Positions 54,618 through 63,384 of a DNA stretch of 64,000 nucleotides are shown here, in pieces. The notes beneath the pieces were generated by a model, which ran no database searches, was not told where the DNA came from, and saw only the letters and a program-made list of their open reading frames with translations. Within the stretch, counting starts at the first letter, position 1. Each line of letters begins with the position of its first letter. Position numbers and translations under genes: made by a program. The stretch is from assembly GCF_024298845.1 (NCBI RefSeq), contig NZ_CP101156.1, forward strand, positions 620,001 through 684,000, read 5' to 3'. The stretch is from Natronosalvus amylolyticus (GTDB lineage: Archaea; Halobacteriota; Halobacteria; Halobacteriales; Natrialbaceae).

Positions 54618-57600
54618 TTACCCACCCGTCTGTTCATCGGGGAGTTCCGCACAGCCAAGTGAGTGATGGGTACAAAACCGACAGGCATGCCCCGGATTGG
54701 TCTCGTCGTATCTCGGATCGTCGACCGCCTCGAGCGTGTCCAGGACCGATTCCCACGAGGGGATCTCCTCGAGCGAAACGTGATCGACCCGTGTCGAATC
54801 GACATCTCCAACGTAGACGTATCCGACGGCATCGACCGGCTCGTCGAACTGTCGCGCACAGGCTCGAGCGTACAGCGATAACTGGGTTGCCATCGCGGGC
54901 TCGATTCGCTCGCCAACCGTCTTGTAATCGAAGACGCCGAGTCGGCCGTCGGGAAGTCGCCGCACGGTGTCGATGTAGCCGATGACAGCGCCGTCGATAC
55001 CGGGAACGTCGTCGACTTCGAACGCCAACTCGGCGGCCAGTTCGTCCCACTCGTGAAACGGGACGTCGAACGCAGGTGTCGTGGCCTCGAAGTAACGGTC
55101 GATACAGCGTTGGACGGCTTCTTCGTGCCCTCGCTCACCTCGAGCCGTGAGTTCCCTGGTGGCTGCCTCGTGCCACGCTTCGGGAGTATTCTCGTTGCGA
55201 TAAAAGGCCGCTTCGGCGACCGCGTGAAAGACCGTCCCGACCAGACGGGCATTTCCATCGGCCCGTGATGGAGGGGGAGCCGTGTCAGCTTCACCACCAT
55301 TCGCCTGTGCCTGTACGCCTGCTACCGAGTCGTCGAAGGCCCCCACCACGTGGTCGAGATAGTGCTTTCGCGGACACTCCGCGTGGGTCTCGAGTGCGCT
55401 GTAACTGTGTCTGAGTGCGCCGGGGATCGTCGAATCGCCAAGTGAACTGACGTCAGTGACCGAGAAGCGAGTGGCGGCATCGACAGTGGCACCGAGGCGT
55501 CTCGTTTTCGGCACGTCGAAGGCTTCGGTGTATGGCGCGGCGTCCGCCGCTGGGAGCAACCGACGGGACCGAAGGTGGGCCCCAAGGGTAGTTATCGTCT
55601 CCAGCGCTTCAGGGGTCGATACCATCGTCTCCCCGTCATCGTAGGAGACCATTCCACCAACCGACGCATCGGCCTCTGCGAGTTCGGCGGTCGCGTCGAC
55701 GACGCTTTCTGGGTATTCGGCCTCGAGACGTTCGAAACTCGCGGTGAGGGCTGGCCAGAGGTCCATTCGCTCGCCAGCGACCGACCACTCGAGATCCGCT
55801 GCCAGACATGCCTCGACGACACTGCGGCCGAGTGCGTTCTCATCTCCTTCGTAATCGTACTCAGATCCGAAGACGAACAGATGATCTTCTGCTCGAGTCA
55901 ATGCGACGTGAAGCACGCGCCAGGCTTCGGCGAGTGGCTCGGTCGCCAGATCGCTTGCCAGCGGTGTGTCAATCGCGGGATCGAGCGCGGCGCTCAACAG
56001 CCGATGTCTGGAACTGTAGGCGTAATCGCCACGGACACACCAGTGCTCGTCGGAGAGAAACGGCACCAGGACCGTATCGAACTGCAGGCCTTTGGCCTGA
56101 TGGACGGTCATAATGTCGACCGAATCAGTCGAGGTGGTCCCCTGCTGTCGGTCACTCGACCCCGAACGCAATACGCTCTCGAGTGCATCGACGACTCGCG
56201 GCGAAAGCGAGCCGAGAACGTCACCGCCATCGTAGGCGTCGACAAAACGATGTAACCGATCGAGTGCCCGGTCATCGTCCGGGCCCAGAAACCACTTCAT
56301 ACGCGTCCGTTCTTCGAACCGCTCGAGAAATGGCGAGAGTGGGTAGGCGTCTCTGTCTGCAACGAGCGACCGTAAGTGGATCCTGGCCCGCTCGATACGT
56401 TCCGGTTCATCAACCCGTTCAGGATCGGTCTCAAGCAACGCGCTATACAACCCATCGGTATCGAGTTCGTGAAGGCGTTCGAGGTCCGTTTCGGACAATC
56501 GATACCGAAGCAACAAGACGCGACGGAGGTGGGTATCGTTCTCTGACGGCTCGGCGATCACCCGGAGATACGACAGGAGGGTCTGGACTCCCGGCGAGAC
56601 GGTGCCGGCGGGTGAACCCGACTGTTCGTACGGGATCTGGCGCGCCTCGAGTTCGTCCGCGACTGCACTCGCCTGGGCGTTCGTCCGAACGATGACGGCG
56701 ATATCCTCGAGTCGGCGCTTTGCAACGCCGTCGAACTCGTCGGTCAACAGGCGAGCAACCGTCATCCCAACTTGCTCCGGCGTAGACCAACCCAGTTCGT
56801 CGCTATCGACTTTGACGACGTGTCGGGTGGAATCGGTGTCTTTGCTCGAGACCGGTGCCGTCGATCCGTCAGGTTTCCGTCCGTACTCGCGGAGCGTTTT
56901 CGACGAGTGACCGCCGTAGTCACAGTAGTTCGTCAGATCGAGTATTTCCTGTTTCGAACGGTAGTTGAGGCCGAGTTCGACAGACTCGTGATCAGTGTAG
57001 GCATCACCCAACCGCTCGAGTCCGTGCGGATCGGTGCCGCGCCATCCGTATATCGCTTGGTCAGTATCACCGATAGCGAGGAGTTCGGGTCGGTCTGGAC
57101 CCGTCGTCAGTTCCGACACCAACTGGTACTGGGTTCGGTCGGTATCCTGAAATTCGTCACAGTATACGTGCGTATACTCGGCCGCGATTTCGTCGGCGAC
57201 CGTCTCGTCAGAAAGCAGGCGGGTCGCTGTCCGGACGAGTTCGTCGAAATCGAGCGTTCCTTCCTCGGCCTGCAGTTCCCGGTAATCGCGATAGATAGCC
57301 GTGTACTGTCTCGCCTCGCGCAGGACGCCAATGTAGTGTTCGAGTCGACCGATCGGGGTTTGCTCGATGGTAGCCGTCTGTTCTCGCCAGAGTTGATTTC
57401 GAAACAACACTGGGGCGAGATGCTTCGTCGTCGGGTCATCGAGCGTGAGCGATTCGTGGACGTTCGTCACACAGGATTGGAGCGAGCGAAGATACCGTTC
57501 GACGTCTCGGACGACCCCATCCTCTCGAAAATCTGCCGGCGCTTCGGCGATTTTCTCCCGGCAGAACGTCAGCAACTTCCCGTACTCGACCAGTGCGCCA

Positions 57601-58262
57601 CGGGCATCCTCGAGGTGTTCGTCTCGATTGAAAAATCGAAACGCCTCGTTGTCAAACGACAGCCCACTGGCTGCTTCCTGGCGAAGCCACAACAGCAGTT
57701 CGTCGAGAAGATCGATCGTCCGTGCATCGGGGAGGTGACCCTCGAGCGTGTCTGGGTCGATATCGTCTCGGCTCATTACGGCGATAAATTCGTCGACCGC
57801 GTCGGCCAGCGTCTCAGGGGTGGCGCCTTCGCTCGAGCCCGCGGTTTCGTCGACGAATGCGTAATCACGCTCGGTGAGCAGTCGTCTGACCAGTCGATAC
57901 CGATCTCGCTCGGTGACGATATCGAACGATGGAGACAACCCGAGATAGTAGGCATACTCACGAACCAGTCGGTGACAGAACGAATGATAGGTGTAGACGT
58001 CGATTTCGGCAGCGATCGCAGGGTCGAGTCGGTTCGCTATCGACGACCGGATGTTCGAGGCCGCTTCGTTAGCGAACGTTAACACGAGAATATCGCTGGG
58101 ATCAGTACCTTCGTCAGCGAGCGTTCGCTCGAGTCGCATGAGCATCGTCGTCGTTTTCCCCGTACCGGCACCGGCATCGACGGAGATACACGCGGCATCG
58201 CTGTCGATGACCGCCGGCTGATTGCCACGGGGAACGCTGGGTTCGCCCTCCTTATCTGCCAT
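54618..58262 (-). CDS. UvrD/AddA-like helicase with C-terminal PD-(D/E)XK nuclease and Fe-S type cysteines
   Basis: 1214 residues. SF1 helicase motifs: Q motif near NQPAVID, Walker A GAGTGKTT (31-38), motif II VYCDEFQDTD (about 367-375), motif III IGDTDQAIYGWRG, motif IV LNYRSKQEI, motif V TVHQAKGLQFDTV, motif VI LHVALTRAED. The C-terminal 270 residues form a RecB-like nuclease: ECPRKHYLDHVV, FHAVAEAAF (metal His), GYIDTVRRLPDGRLGVFDYKT (Asp and DxK) and, at the end, CRFCTHHSLGC. The four cysteines, one early and three late, match the iron-sulfur clasp known from AddB/Cas4/Dna2-type nucleases. It probably resects DNA ends with the two upstream partners, whose genes overlap it. Confidence 0.9.
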   Translation of the reverse strand: MADKEGEPSVPRGNQPAVIDSDAACISVDAGAGTGKTTTMLMRLERTLADEGTDPSDILVLTFANEAASNIRSSIANRLDPAIAAEIDVYTYHSFCHRLVREYAYYLGLSPSFDIVTERDRYRLVRRLLTERDYAFVDETAGSSEGATPETLADAVDEFIAVMSRDDIDPDTLEGHLPDARTIDLLDELLLWLRQEAASGLSFDNEAFRFFNRDEHLEDARGALVEYGKLLTFCREKIAEAPADFREDGVVRDVERYLRSLQSCVTNVHESLTLDDPTTKHLAPVLFRNQLWREQTATIEQTPIGRLEHYIGVLREARQYTAIYRDYRELQAEEGTLDFDELVRTATRLLSDETVADEIAAEYTHVYCDEFQDTDRTQYQLVSELTTGPDRPELLAIGDTDQAIYGWRGTDPHGLERLGDAYTDHESVELGLNYRSKQEILDLTNYCDYGGHSSKTLREYGRKPDGSTAPVSSKDTDSTRHVVKVDSDELGWSTPEQVGMTVARLLTDEFDGVAKRRLEDIAVIVRTNAQASAVADELEARQIPYEQSGSPAGTVSPGVQTLLSYLRVIAEPSENDTHLRRVLLLRYRLSETDLERLHELDTDGLYSALLETDPERVDEPERIERARIHLRSLVADRDAYPLSPFLERFEERTRMKWFLGPDDDRALDRLHRFVDAYDGGDVLGSLSPRVVDALESVLRSGSSDRQQGTTSTDSVDIMTVHQAKGLQFDTVLVPFLSDEHWCVRGDYAYSSRHRLLSAALDPAIDTPLASDLATEPLAEAWRVLHVALTRAEDHLFVFGSEYDYEGDENALGRSVVEACLAADLEWSVAGERMDLWPALTASFERLEAEYPESVVDATAELAEADASVGGMVSYDDGETMVSTPEALETITTLGAHLRSRRLLPAADAAPYTEAFDVPKTRRLGATVDAATRFSVTDVSSLGDSTIPGALRHSYSALETHAECPRKHYLDHVVGAFDDSVAGVQAQANGGEADTAPPPSRADGNARLVGTVFHAVAEAAFYRNENTPEAWHEAATRELTARGERGHEEAVQRCIDRYFEATTPAFDVPFHEWDELAAELAFEVDDVPGIDGAVIGYIDTVRRLPDGRLGVFDYKTVGERIEPAMATQLSLYARACARQFDEPVDAVGYVYVGDVDSTRVDHVSLEEIPSWESVLDTLEAVDDPRYDETNPGHACRFCTHHSLGCAELPDEQTGG

Positions 58263-59388
58263 CGAATCGCACCTCCGCTTCGATGTAGTCGCTACAGCAG
58301 ACGGTGTACGGGCACTCCGAACAGGATTCCCGTCGAATTAGCTCCCAGGGAACGGGTTCGTACTCGTCGTCGATAGCGCGACGAGCGACGGTTTGCAGTC
58401 GATCGTCGACCGTTCGGTTCCGGTGTTCGTGTGTCAGTCCAAACGTGTGATGGTCGAGATATCGGTCGGTGAGGTCTATCGATTCGAGCTCGACAGAAAT
58501 CTGATCTCGAAACCGGTTGATCGTTCGATTCTGGCGGTCCACCAGCGGAACCTGCACGTATCGGCAGGTTCGAACCGAGTCGAGATTGGCCTGGTCGCGG
58601 AGGGTTCGTAGCCCGCCGAGCACCACCGAAATCTCGAAAAGACTCGAGACCAGTCCGGGGTCGAACGTTTCGGTTTCCGAATCGAAATGATCGAGAAAAG
58701 CCTGTTCGACGTCGCCGTCCCATCGGTTTCGATACCGAAGCAAGCCGAGGTGCGCCGGGGTCGGCACGAGTTTGACTCCGACGAGCGTTGATCCCTCGAC
58801 CGTGGCGTAATCGATCTCGGCCGTGAGTCGAGCCGTCGAATGCTGGTCTAGCGCCGATTCCTCCTCGGATGCCTCCTCTGGCAGGTTGTGCCCAATCTGT
58901 ACCGTCGTGGCCACTGGCAACGTCGGACCGATGAGTTCCCTGGCGGTCGATTGGGTAGACAAGGACGCGATCCCCTCGAGATGCTCGGCTCCACAGTGGT
59001 CGACGTAGGCCTCGAGTGTCGCCTCCATCACGCGATGTTCGTGACGACGCTGGACAGCAGAGTGAAACCGTTCGGTGTGTCCTTCCCACAGCGTTCGGAA
59101 TCGATTTTGGATGTGACGAATCAACTGCTCTGGGTCGTCGGTAGCTCCATCATCCGTGGTTGCCGCCCAGCGAAATCCATCACAGATCGCGGTTCGGAGT
59201 AACTCGAGTCGGTCGACGGCAGTGTCGTCGGGTGGTGACCTGAGCGATCGCTCGTGTGCGAACTGGAATTTGCGTGGGCACTCGAGATACGCACCCAGAC
59301 CCTCGACGGTCAGCGTGGGTTGTCCGGTGTCCTGGGGGTGCGCTGGCTGCTCACCCCCCGAAGCGTCGGATCGGGGCGATTCAGTCAT
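58252..59388 (-). CDS. Four-cysteine PD-(D/E)XK-like protein with degenerate catalytic core
   Basis: 378 residues. It resembles the C-terminal nuclease half of AddB: an early cysteine in GLGAYLECPRKFQFAHE (Cys 37) and a late cluster CSECPYTVCCSDYI (Cys 356, 359, 364, 365) like an iron-sulfur clasp. The middle holds AEIDYATVEGSTLVGVKLVP where a nuclease would have Asp then D/E-x-K; the Asp and Lys remain but the acidic residue before Lys is missing, so activity is doubtful. Its stop overlaps the start of the helicase gene by 11 bases and its start overlaps the preceding stop by 4 bases. Confidence 0.75.
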   Translation of the reverse strand: MTESPRSDASGGEQPAHPQDTGQPTLTVEGLGAYLECPRKFQFAHERSLRSPPDDTAVDRLELLRTAICDGFRWAATTDDGATDDPEQLIRHIQNRFRTLWEGHTERFHSAVQRRHEHRVMEATLEAYVDHCGAEHLEGIASLSTQSTARELIGPTLPVATTVQIGHNLPEEASEEESALDQHSTARLTAEIDYATVEGSTLVGVKLVPTPAHLGLLRYRNRWDGDVEQAFLDHFDSETETFDPGLVSSLFEISVVLGGLRTLRDQANLDSVRTCRYVQVPLVDRQNRTINRFRDQISVELESIDLTDRYLDHHTFGLTHEHRNRTVDDRLQTVARRAIDDEYEPVPWELIRRESCSECPYTVCCSDYIEAEVRFDGR

Positions 59389-61637
59389 CGACGCACCTCG
59401 CCTGCGGCGAACTCGAACTGCGTGCGGATCGCTTCCCGCAGCGTCGGATCGAGCCCATCGTCTTCGAGCAACAGGGCCATCTCCTGGAAGTGTGACTCGG
59501 TTTCGGCCAGGTCGACCGGTTCACCCATCGAGGCCCGTCGGCGAACGCGCTCGAGTTCGCCCCACGGCTCACCAAGCAACGACTCGAGGGTACGCTGTGG
59601 GCCATAGACCCGGCCGTCCTGTGTGGTTGACTCGACGTCTGCGATCCTGATCGAACTCGAAGCCTTGAGTTCTCGCACATATCGTGATTCGTCGTGGGTT
59701 CGACGCAATCCATCCGTCTCGCGTTCGTAGGAGCAAAAATACAGCCGGTCAGTCGCGGCCCTCGAAGCCAGTGCGAGCCGTCGTCGGCCTCGCTCGACGT
59801 GATAGGTTTCGAACCGGTCACTGACGCTTTCGGGATCGGTGACCGTCTCGAACGTCTCCTCGAGTTCCCCAATGGTGGGGTCGGTGACTGCCGGAAACGC
59901 ATCCATCGATCGAACCCACGCGGTCGGGAACAGCGACGTCAAAAACTGTGAGCCGGGATAGACGGTGTCGTTGCAATCGAGGACGAACACCGCGTTGGCC
60001 GTGGCGTAGGCGAGTTCGTCGACGGGACAGACGGTGACACCACCCTCGGCCGTGCTCGAGTCGATCGTGTGGACGTGGGGAGCGTCGTACTCGATCGTTC
60101 GCGCAACCATGCGCTGGAGCCCGTCCCAGTCGGGTGAAACGAGATCCGTCCGTTCGACGAAACGTGCGATCTCACGTATTCGTTCGACGCTGTCGAACTG
60201 CTCGCGAGCATCGACCCACGATTCTCCGTCCGCGATTCGCCCCTTGAGAGCCGTTCGTTCGATCCAGCGATCGAGCGTCGTGTGGACGGCGTGGTCTCGA
60301 CACTCGACCAGTAACTCCGGACTGAACGAATCGACGCGTGCCTCCAGACGTCGGAGAACAGCCTCGTCCCAGTCGATAGCGTCGGTCGGTGTCTCTGCAC
60401 CGATTTCGGTAGCCTCGTGCTCGAGGGTCTGTTGGGCTCGGATGACGGCGTACAGCTCGGACACTGCAGGGTCCGTGGCTAACGACGGTGTGCCAATAGT
60501 CGCAGTTGGAACGCCGGCTTCCCGGAGTCGCCGTCGAGCCCAGGGAACGCGTTCGGCCCGAGACACACCGACGACGAACTCGTCGAACGACCAGTCGTGA
60601 CGATCACGGAGTGAGCCGATTTCCGTGGCCACCAGCCGCGTCTGTTCGCGAGCGGTTTCGGTGCGAATACGGAACGCGTGTGGCTGCACCCCTGTCCCGG
60701 ATTTTCCCGAGCTTGTGTCAGCAGCTTGCACCGACCGGTGGCAGTCACTGTGCGCGTCGTCAACGGAACCGGTCGCGAGCCAGTTGATGATCGGCCGATG
60801 GCGTACTCCGGACGGGGCAGAACGTGCTGGGTGGCGGTGTTCGAGTGAGTCGGCTATCGTCTCGAGCGAACCAGGTTCGACCCGCGTCCGCTCGACGCTG
60901 GCGTGGCGCTGGCCGACACAGACCAGCTCAGTGTCACCCGTTAACGCCGCGAGATACCGGCGGTCGAGTTCGCGAAACTCCTCGAACTGGACCGTGAGGA
61001 CGGCATCGACGCCCGCCGTGATACGGTCACGGACACCGTCTGCATTGTCCTCGAGTACGTCGACTGCGCGTGGAATAACGTCTGCGCGTTCGATGAACCC
61101 TCGAGCGTCAAGTTCGGCGTGGAACCGATCGTTCATCGCGTAGAGGAACTCGAGGCAGGGATGCATGTCGTCACCGTTCCCAGCTGTCGAGTGGGTGTGT
61201 CGCTGTCTGGTGACCTCGAGCAACAACTGTCCGACGTCACGAGCGAAGCTCTCGTGCTCGCGTGCCCGCTCGAGATAGGGTGGGATATCGCGTTTGGCAC
61301 CGGCGATGACGAGCGAGATCAGTTCGATTCGCTCTTCGTACTCGAGGCGGTCGATGGTCGGGTCGAACGCTTCGATGACTTTGGAGGCGTGTTCGGGGAG
61401 CGATTCGACGTTCGGCGCTGGCACCAAGCCCGCATCGCGACTTGCGCTGGCGAGGGTTCGCTCGAGTTCCTCGAGTCCGGCCGGATGGCGTTTCACCACG
61501 AGCACGTTTTTCGCCCCGTGGGCCGCCGCCAGCCGGGTGTATGCTTCGGCTACACACTCGAGGACGTCGGTACGAGGATACTCGAGGGCAATGAGTGTCC
61601 CCTCGAGTGTGGATGCGGAGGAACCTGGTGGGGACAT
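59385..61637 (-). CDS. AddB/RecC-like inactivated helicase-fold protein
   Basis: 750 residues from ATG at 61637; a GTG at 61649 is possible. There is no Walker A: the N-terminal segment reads STLEGTLIALEYPRTDVLECVAEAY where GxGKT would sit. Yet the order of segments resembles an SF1 fold: VKRHPAGLEELERTL, ITAGVDAVLTVQFEEFRELDRRYL in the place of motif II, and VFVLDCNDTVYPGSQFLTSLFP followed by SRAATDRLYFCSY near the end. This matches AddB and RecC, which lost ATPase but scan DNA for Chi-like signals. The protein ends where a normal AddB would continue into its nuclease domain; that part seems to be the next gene. First gene of the three-gene operon. Confidence 0.7.
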   Translation of the reverse strand: MSPPGSSASTLEGTLIALEYPRTDVLECVAEAYTRLAAAHGAKNVLVVKRHPAGLEELERTLASASRDAGLVPAPNVESLPEHASKVIEAFDPTIDRLEYEERIELISLVIAGAKRDIPPYLERAREHESFARDVGQLLLEVTRQRHTHSTAGNGDDMHPCLEFLYAMNDRFHAELDARGFIERADVIPRAVDVLEDNADGVRDRITAGVDAVLTVQFEEFRELDRRYLAALTGDTELVCVGQRHASVERTRVEPGSLETIADSLEHRHPARSAPSGVRHRPIINWLATGSVDDAHSDCHRSVQAADTSSGKSGTGVQPHAFRIRTETAREQTRLVATEIGSLRDRHDWSFDEFVVGVSRAERVPWARRRLREAGVPTATIGTPSLATDPAVSELYAVIRAQQTLEHEATEIGAETPTDAIDWDEAVLRRLEARVDSFSPELLVECRDHAVHTTLDRWIERTALKGRIADGESWVDAREQFDSVERIREIARFVERTDLVSPDWDGLQRMVARTIEYDAPHVHTIDSSTAEGGVTVCPVDELAYATANAVFVLDCNDTVYPGSQFLTSLFPTAWVRSMDAFPAVTDPTIGELEETFETVTDPESVSDRFETYHVERGRRRLALASRAATDRLYFCSYERETDGLRRTHDESRYVRELKASSSIRIADVESTTQDGRVYGPQRTLESLLGEPWGELERVRRRASMGEPVDLAETESHFQEMALLLEDDGLDPTLREAIRTQFEFAAGEVRR

Positions 61638-61665
61638 CGGGTATGACACCGAATAGTGGCAGGAT

Positions 61666-61677
61666 GATATTTAAAGA
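61666..61677 (-). promoter_or_regulatory. TATA-like box of the AddAB-like operon
   Basis: Minus-strand TCTTTAAATATC is centred 23 nt before the GTG at 61649 and 35 nt before the ATG at 61637. A leaderless transcript would favour the GTG start. Confidence 0.45.
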
Positions 61678-61927
61678 TGTACCTACCCGAGAATCATCAT
61701 CACTTCGTATACCATGGACGTGCTACCGACAGCTGTCGCTTCGTTCACTCCATGTGAGGGACCGATATCCGTTTGAGGGTTCTGTATCGAGGTCCGTCTC
61801 TGAGCGCTCGAGCGTGTTATTCAGCGAACGTATCGTTACTGTGACCGATTCAATAATGAGGAGATGCGGTCGTTCGACCAAACACCGCTGTCGATAATCC
61901 CCATGCCGGAGAAAGCCCGGATAGGAT

Positions 61928-62404
61928 TCACGACGCCTCGAGCACCGTGAGATAGGCTACGTAGACGACTGCTGCAACCACCAGTGACAGTGCAACGACG
62001 GTGACGCCGACGAAGTTATCGAGGAACACCTCCGGCTGGTCCCAGATGTATGCACCGCCTTCGACTGCCAGAATAAACAATGCGCCGTACACTGCAGCGA
62101 CGGCGATCCCTCGAGCGACGGCGATAGCCAACCCGGCCCGACGACTGTTCAAGAGTTCGATGACGAACAGAAAAGCCAGGGCGAGCAGGTAAAACGGCTC
62201 CGGCAAGGCCTGTCCGAGCATCCGTGGCCCACGAATGCTCAGCCACCCGTAGTAAGCCAACGCGAGTAAGATGCCCGCGACGAAGGTCATCGCGACGCCA
62301 TATCCGCTCGTGTTCTCGACACGCGGGGCCACACCGCTGTTTGCCGAGGAGCCAGCGTCGGACTCCGACCGATCCGACGCGTCACTCGAATCCCCATCGG
62401 TCAT
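61928..62404 (-). CDS. Four-helix membrane protein, function unknown
   Basis: 158 residues. An acidic, Ser-rich N-terminus of about 35 residues is followed by AMTFVAGILLALAYYGWLSI, FYLLALAFLFVIELLNS, GIAVAAVYGALFILAVEGGAYIW and VGVTVVALSLVVAAVVYVAYLTVL. No motif I recognise; such proteins are frequent in haloarchaea. It stands alone, divergent from the CBS gene across 170 bp. Confidence 0.65.
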   Translation of the reverse strand: MTDGDSSDASDRSESDAGSSANSGVAPRVENTSGYGVAMTFVAGILLALAYYGWLSIRGPRMLGQALPEPFYLLALAFLFVIELLNSRRAGLAIAVARGIAVAAVYGALFILAVEGGAYIWDQPEVFLDNFVGVTVVALSLVVAAVVYVAYLTVLEAS

Positions 62405-62545
62405 GGGTGACCTCCCTCGAGCAGCACTAAAGTTATCGTCCTCGTATTTTCACTCACAACGTCGCTCGAGGGGCGCTTCCCTTTCGGGTCGTTCCTCGAG
62501 TACTGCAACGAACGGGACACACAGAACCACTCGACGTCACCAATG

Positions 62546-62551
62546 TTTATA
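62546..62551 (+). promoter_or_regulatory. TATA box of the CBS-domain gene
   Basis: TTTATA is centred about 26 nt before the ATG at 62575, a typical leaderless spacing. Confidence 0.55.
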
Positions 62552-62574
62552 GGGAATCGCCGTCACCTCCACGT

Positions 62575-62961
62575 ATGGACGACATTTTCGTTGCCCGACT
62601 GATGACCTCGGAGCCAGTGACGATCAGTGCCGACACGCTCGTCGAAGACGCCGGACAGACCATGCTCGAGAACGGTATCGGCTCGCTCATCGTCGTCGAC
62701 GATGACGGCCACCTCGAGGGAATCTTGACGACGACCGACTTCGTCACCATCGTCGCCGAAAGCTTCCCGAAAGCACAGACGACCGTCTCACGCTACATGT
62801 CTACCGAAGTCGAAACCGCTTCGCCCCAACAGCCGATTCTCGAGGTTGCCGACGCGATGCTCGAGCACGGCTTCCACCACATGCCCGTGACGGATAAAGA
62901 CGGCAGCGTCGTCGGTATCATCTCGACGACCGATCTGGCCGGCTACCTTTCGAAGATATAG
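62575..62961 (+). CDS. Two-CBS-domain protein
   Basis: 128 residues, almost entirely a Bateman module. CBS 1 spans about 3-60 (ARLMTSEPVTISADTLVEDAGQTMLENGIGSLIVVDDDGHLEGILTTTDF) and CBS 2 about 66-128 (SRYMSTEVETASPQQPILEVADAMLEHGFHHMPVTDKDGSVVGIISTTDLAGYLSKI). Such stand-alone proteins bind adenine nucleotides or related ligands and regulate partner proteins; the partner is unknown. A strong TATA box upstream and compact size suggest leaderless expression. Confidence 0.92.
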   Translation: MDDIFVARLMTSEPVTISADTLVEDAGQTMLENGIGSLIVVDDDGHLEGILTTTDFVTIVAESFPKAQTTVSRYMSTEVETASPQQPILEVADAMLEHGFHHMPVTDKDGSVVGIISTTDLAGYLSKI

Positions 62962-63104
62962 CGTCGCTCTCGAGCACCTTTGTTCTGCATGTGCTCGCCT
63001 TTCACCCCTCTCGAGAGGCAGTCGTGATTCACACATAGCGTGCTGGAGGTTGTGACCACGAGTGCTTCCAATACGTGATGCTGGTCGCAAAAGAAAAGCA
63101 GACG

Positions 63105-63215
63105 GGGATTTGAACCACGGTCGGAGCAAAGCTCCTCCCTGATTCAAATCCCTCCAGTCGCTCCTTTACTCTCACTTGCGTTCGAACAGAAAGAGCCGGT
63201 GGAGGGATTTGAACC
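63105..63215. repeat. tRNA-Thr-trailing mini-element
   Basis: GGGATTTGAACC at 63105-63116 repeats the T-arm region of tRNA-Thr (63204-63215) with a period of 99. The unit contains the core ACCACGGTCGGAGCAAAGCT followed by CCTCCCTG at 63114-63141, and an inverted tRNA copy (TTCAAATCCCTCC). The core matches that after tRNA-Pro (11232-11259) at 25 of 28 positions, with a compensatory change in its small hairpin. Confidence 0.75.
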
Positions 63216-63267
63216 CTCGACCTAATCCTTACGAAGGATTCGCTCTGCCAGTCTGAGCTACACCGGC
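63194..63267 (-). tRNA. tRNA-Thr (anticodon CGT)
   Basis: Minus-strand acceptor arms GCCGGTG and CACCGGC pair fully with discriminator T. The anticodon stem AATCC/GGATT encloses loop TTCGTAA, so the anticodon is CGT, reading ACG. The T-arm has loop TTCAAAT with stem GAGGG/CCCTC. No intron and no encoded CCA. Confidence 0.93.
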
Positions 63268-63384
63268 GCGGATCTCGCGTCCACTTCTACGTACGTTCGA
63301 TAGCCGGCATAAGGATTGCGAATCGAATCGGTCCGTGTGTGGCCCTCGCAGTGGTCGGTTTAGGGAGCACCGTTTCTCGACCGA

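Noticed and set aside
56772-58082. 436-residue plus-strand ORF opposite the AddA-like gene
   Set aside because: Antisense to the helicase motifs; no domain seen.
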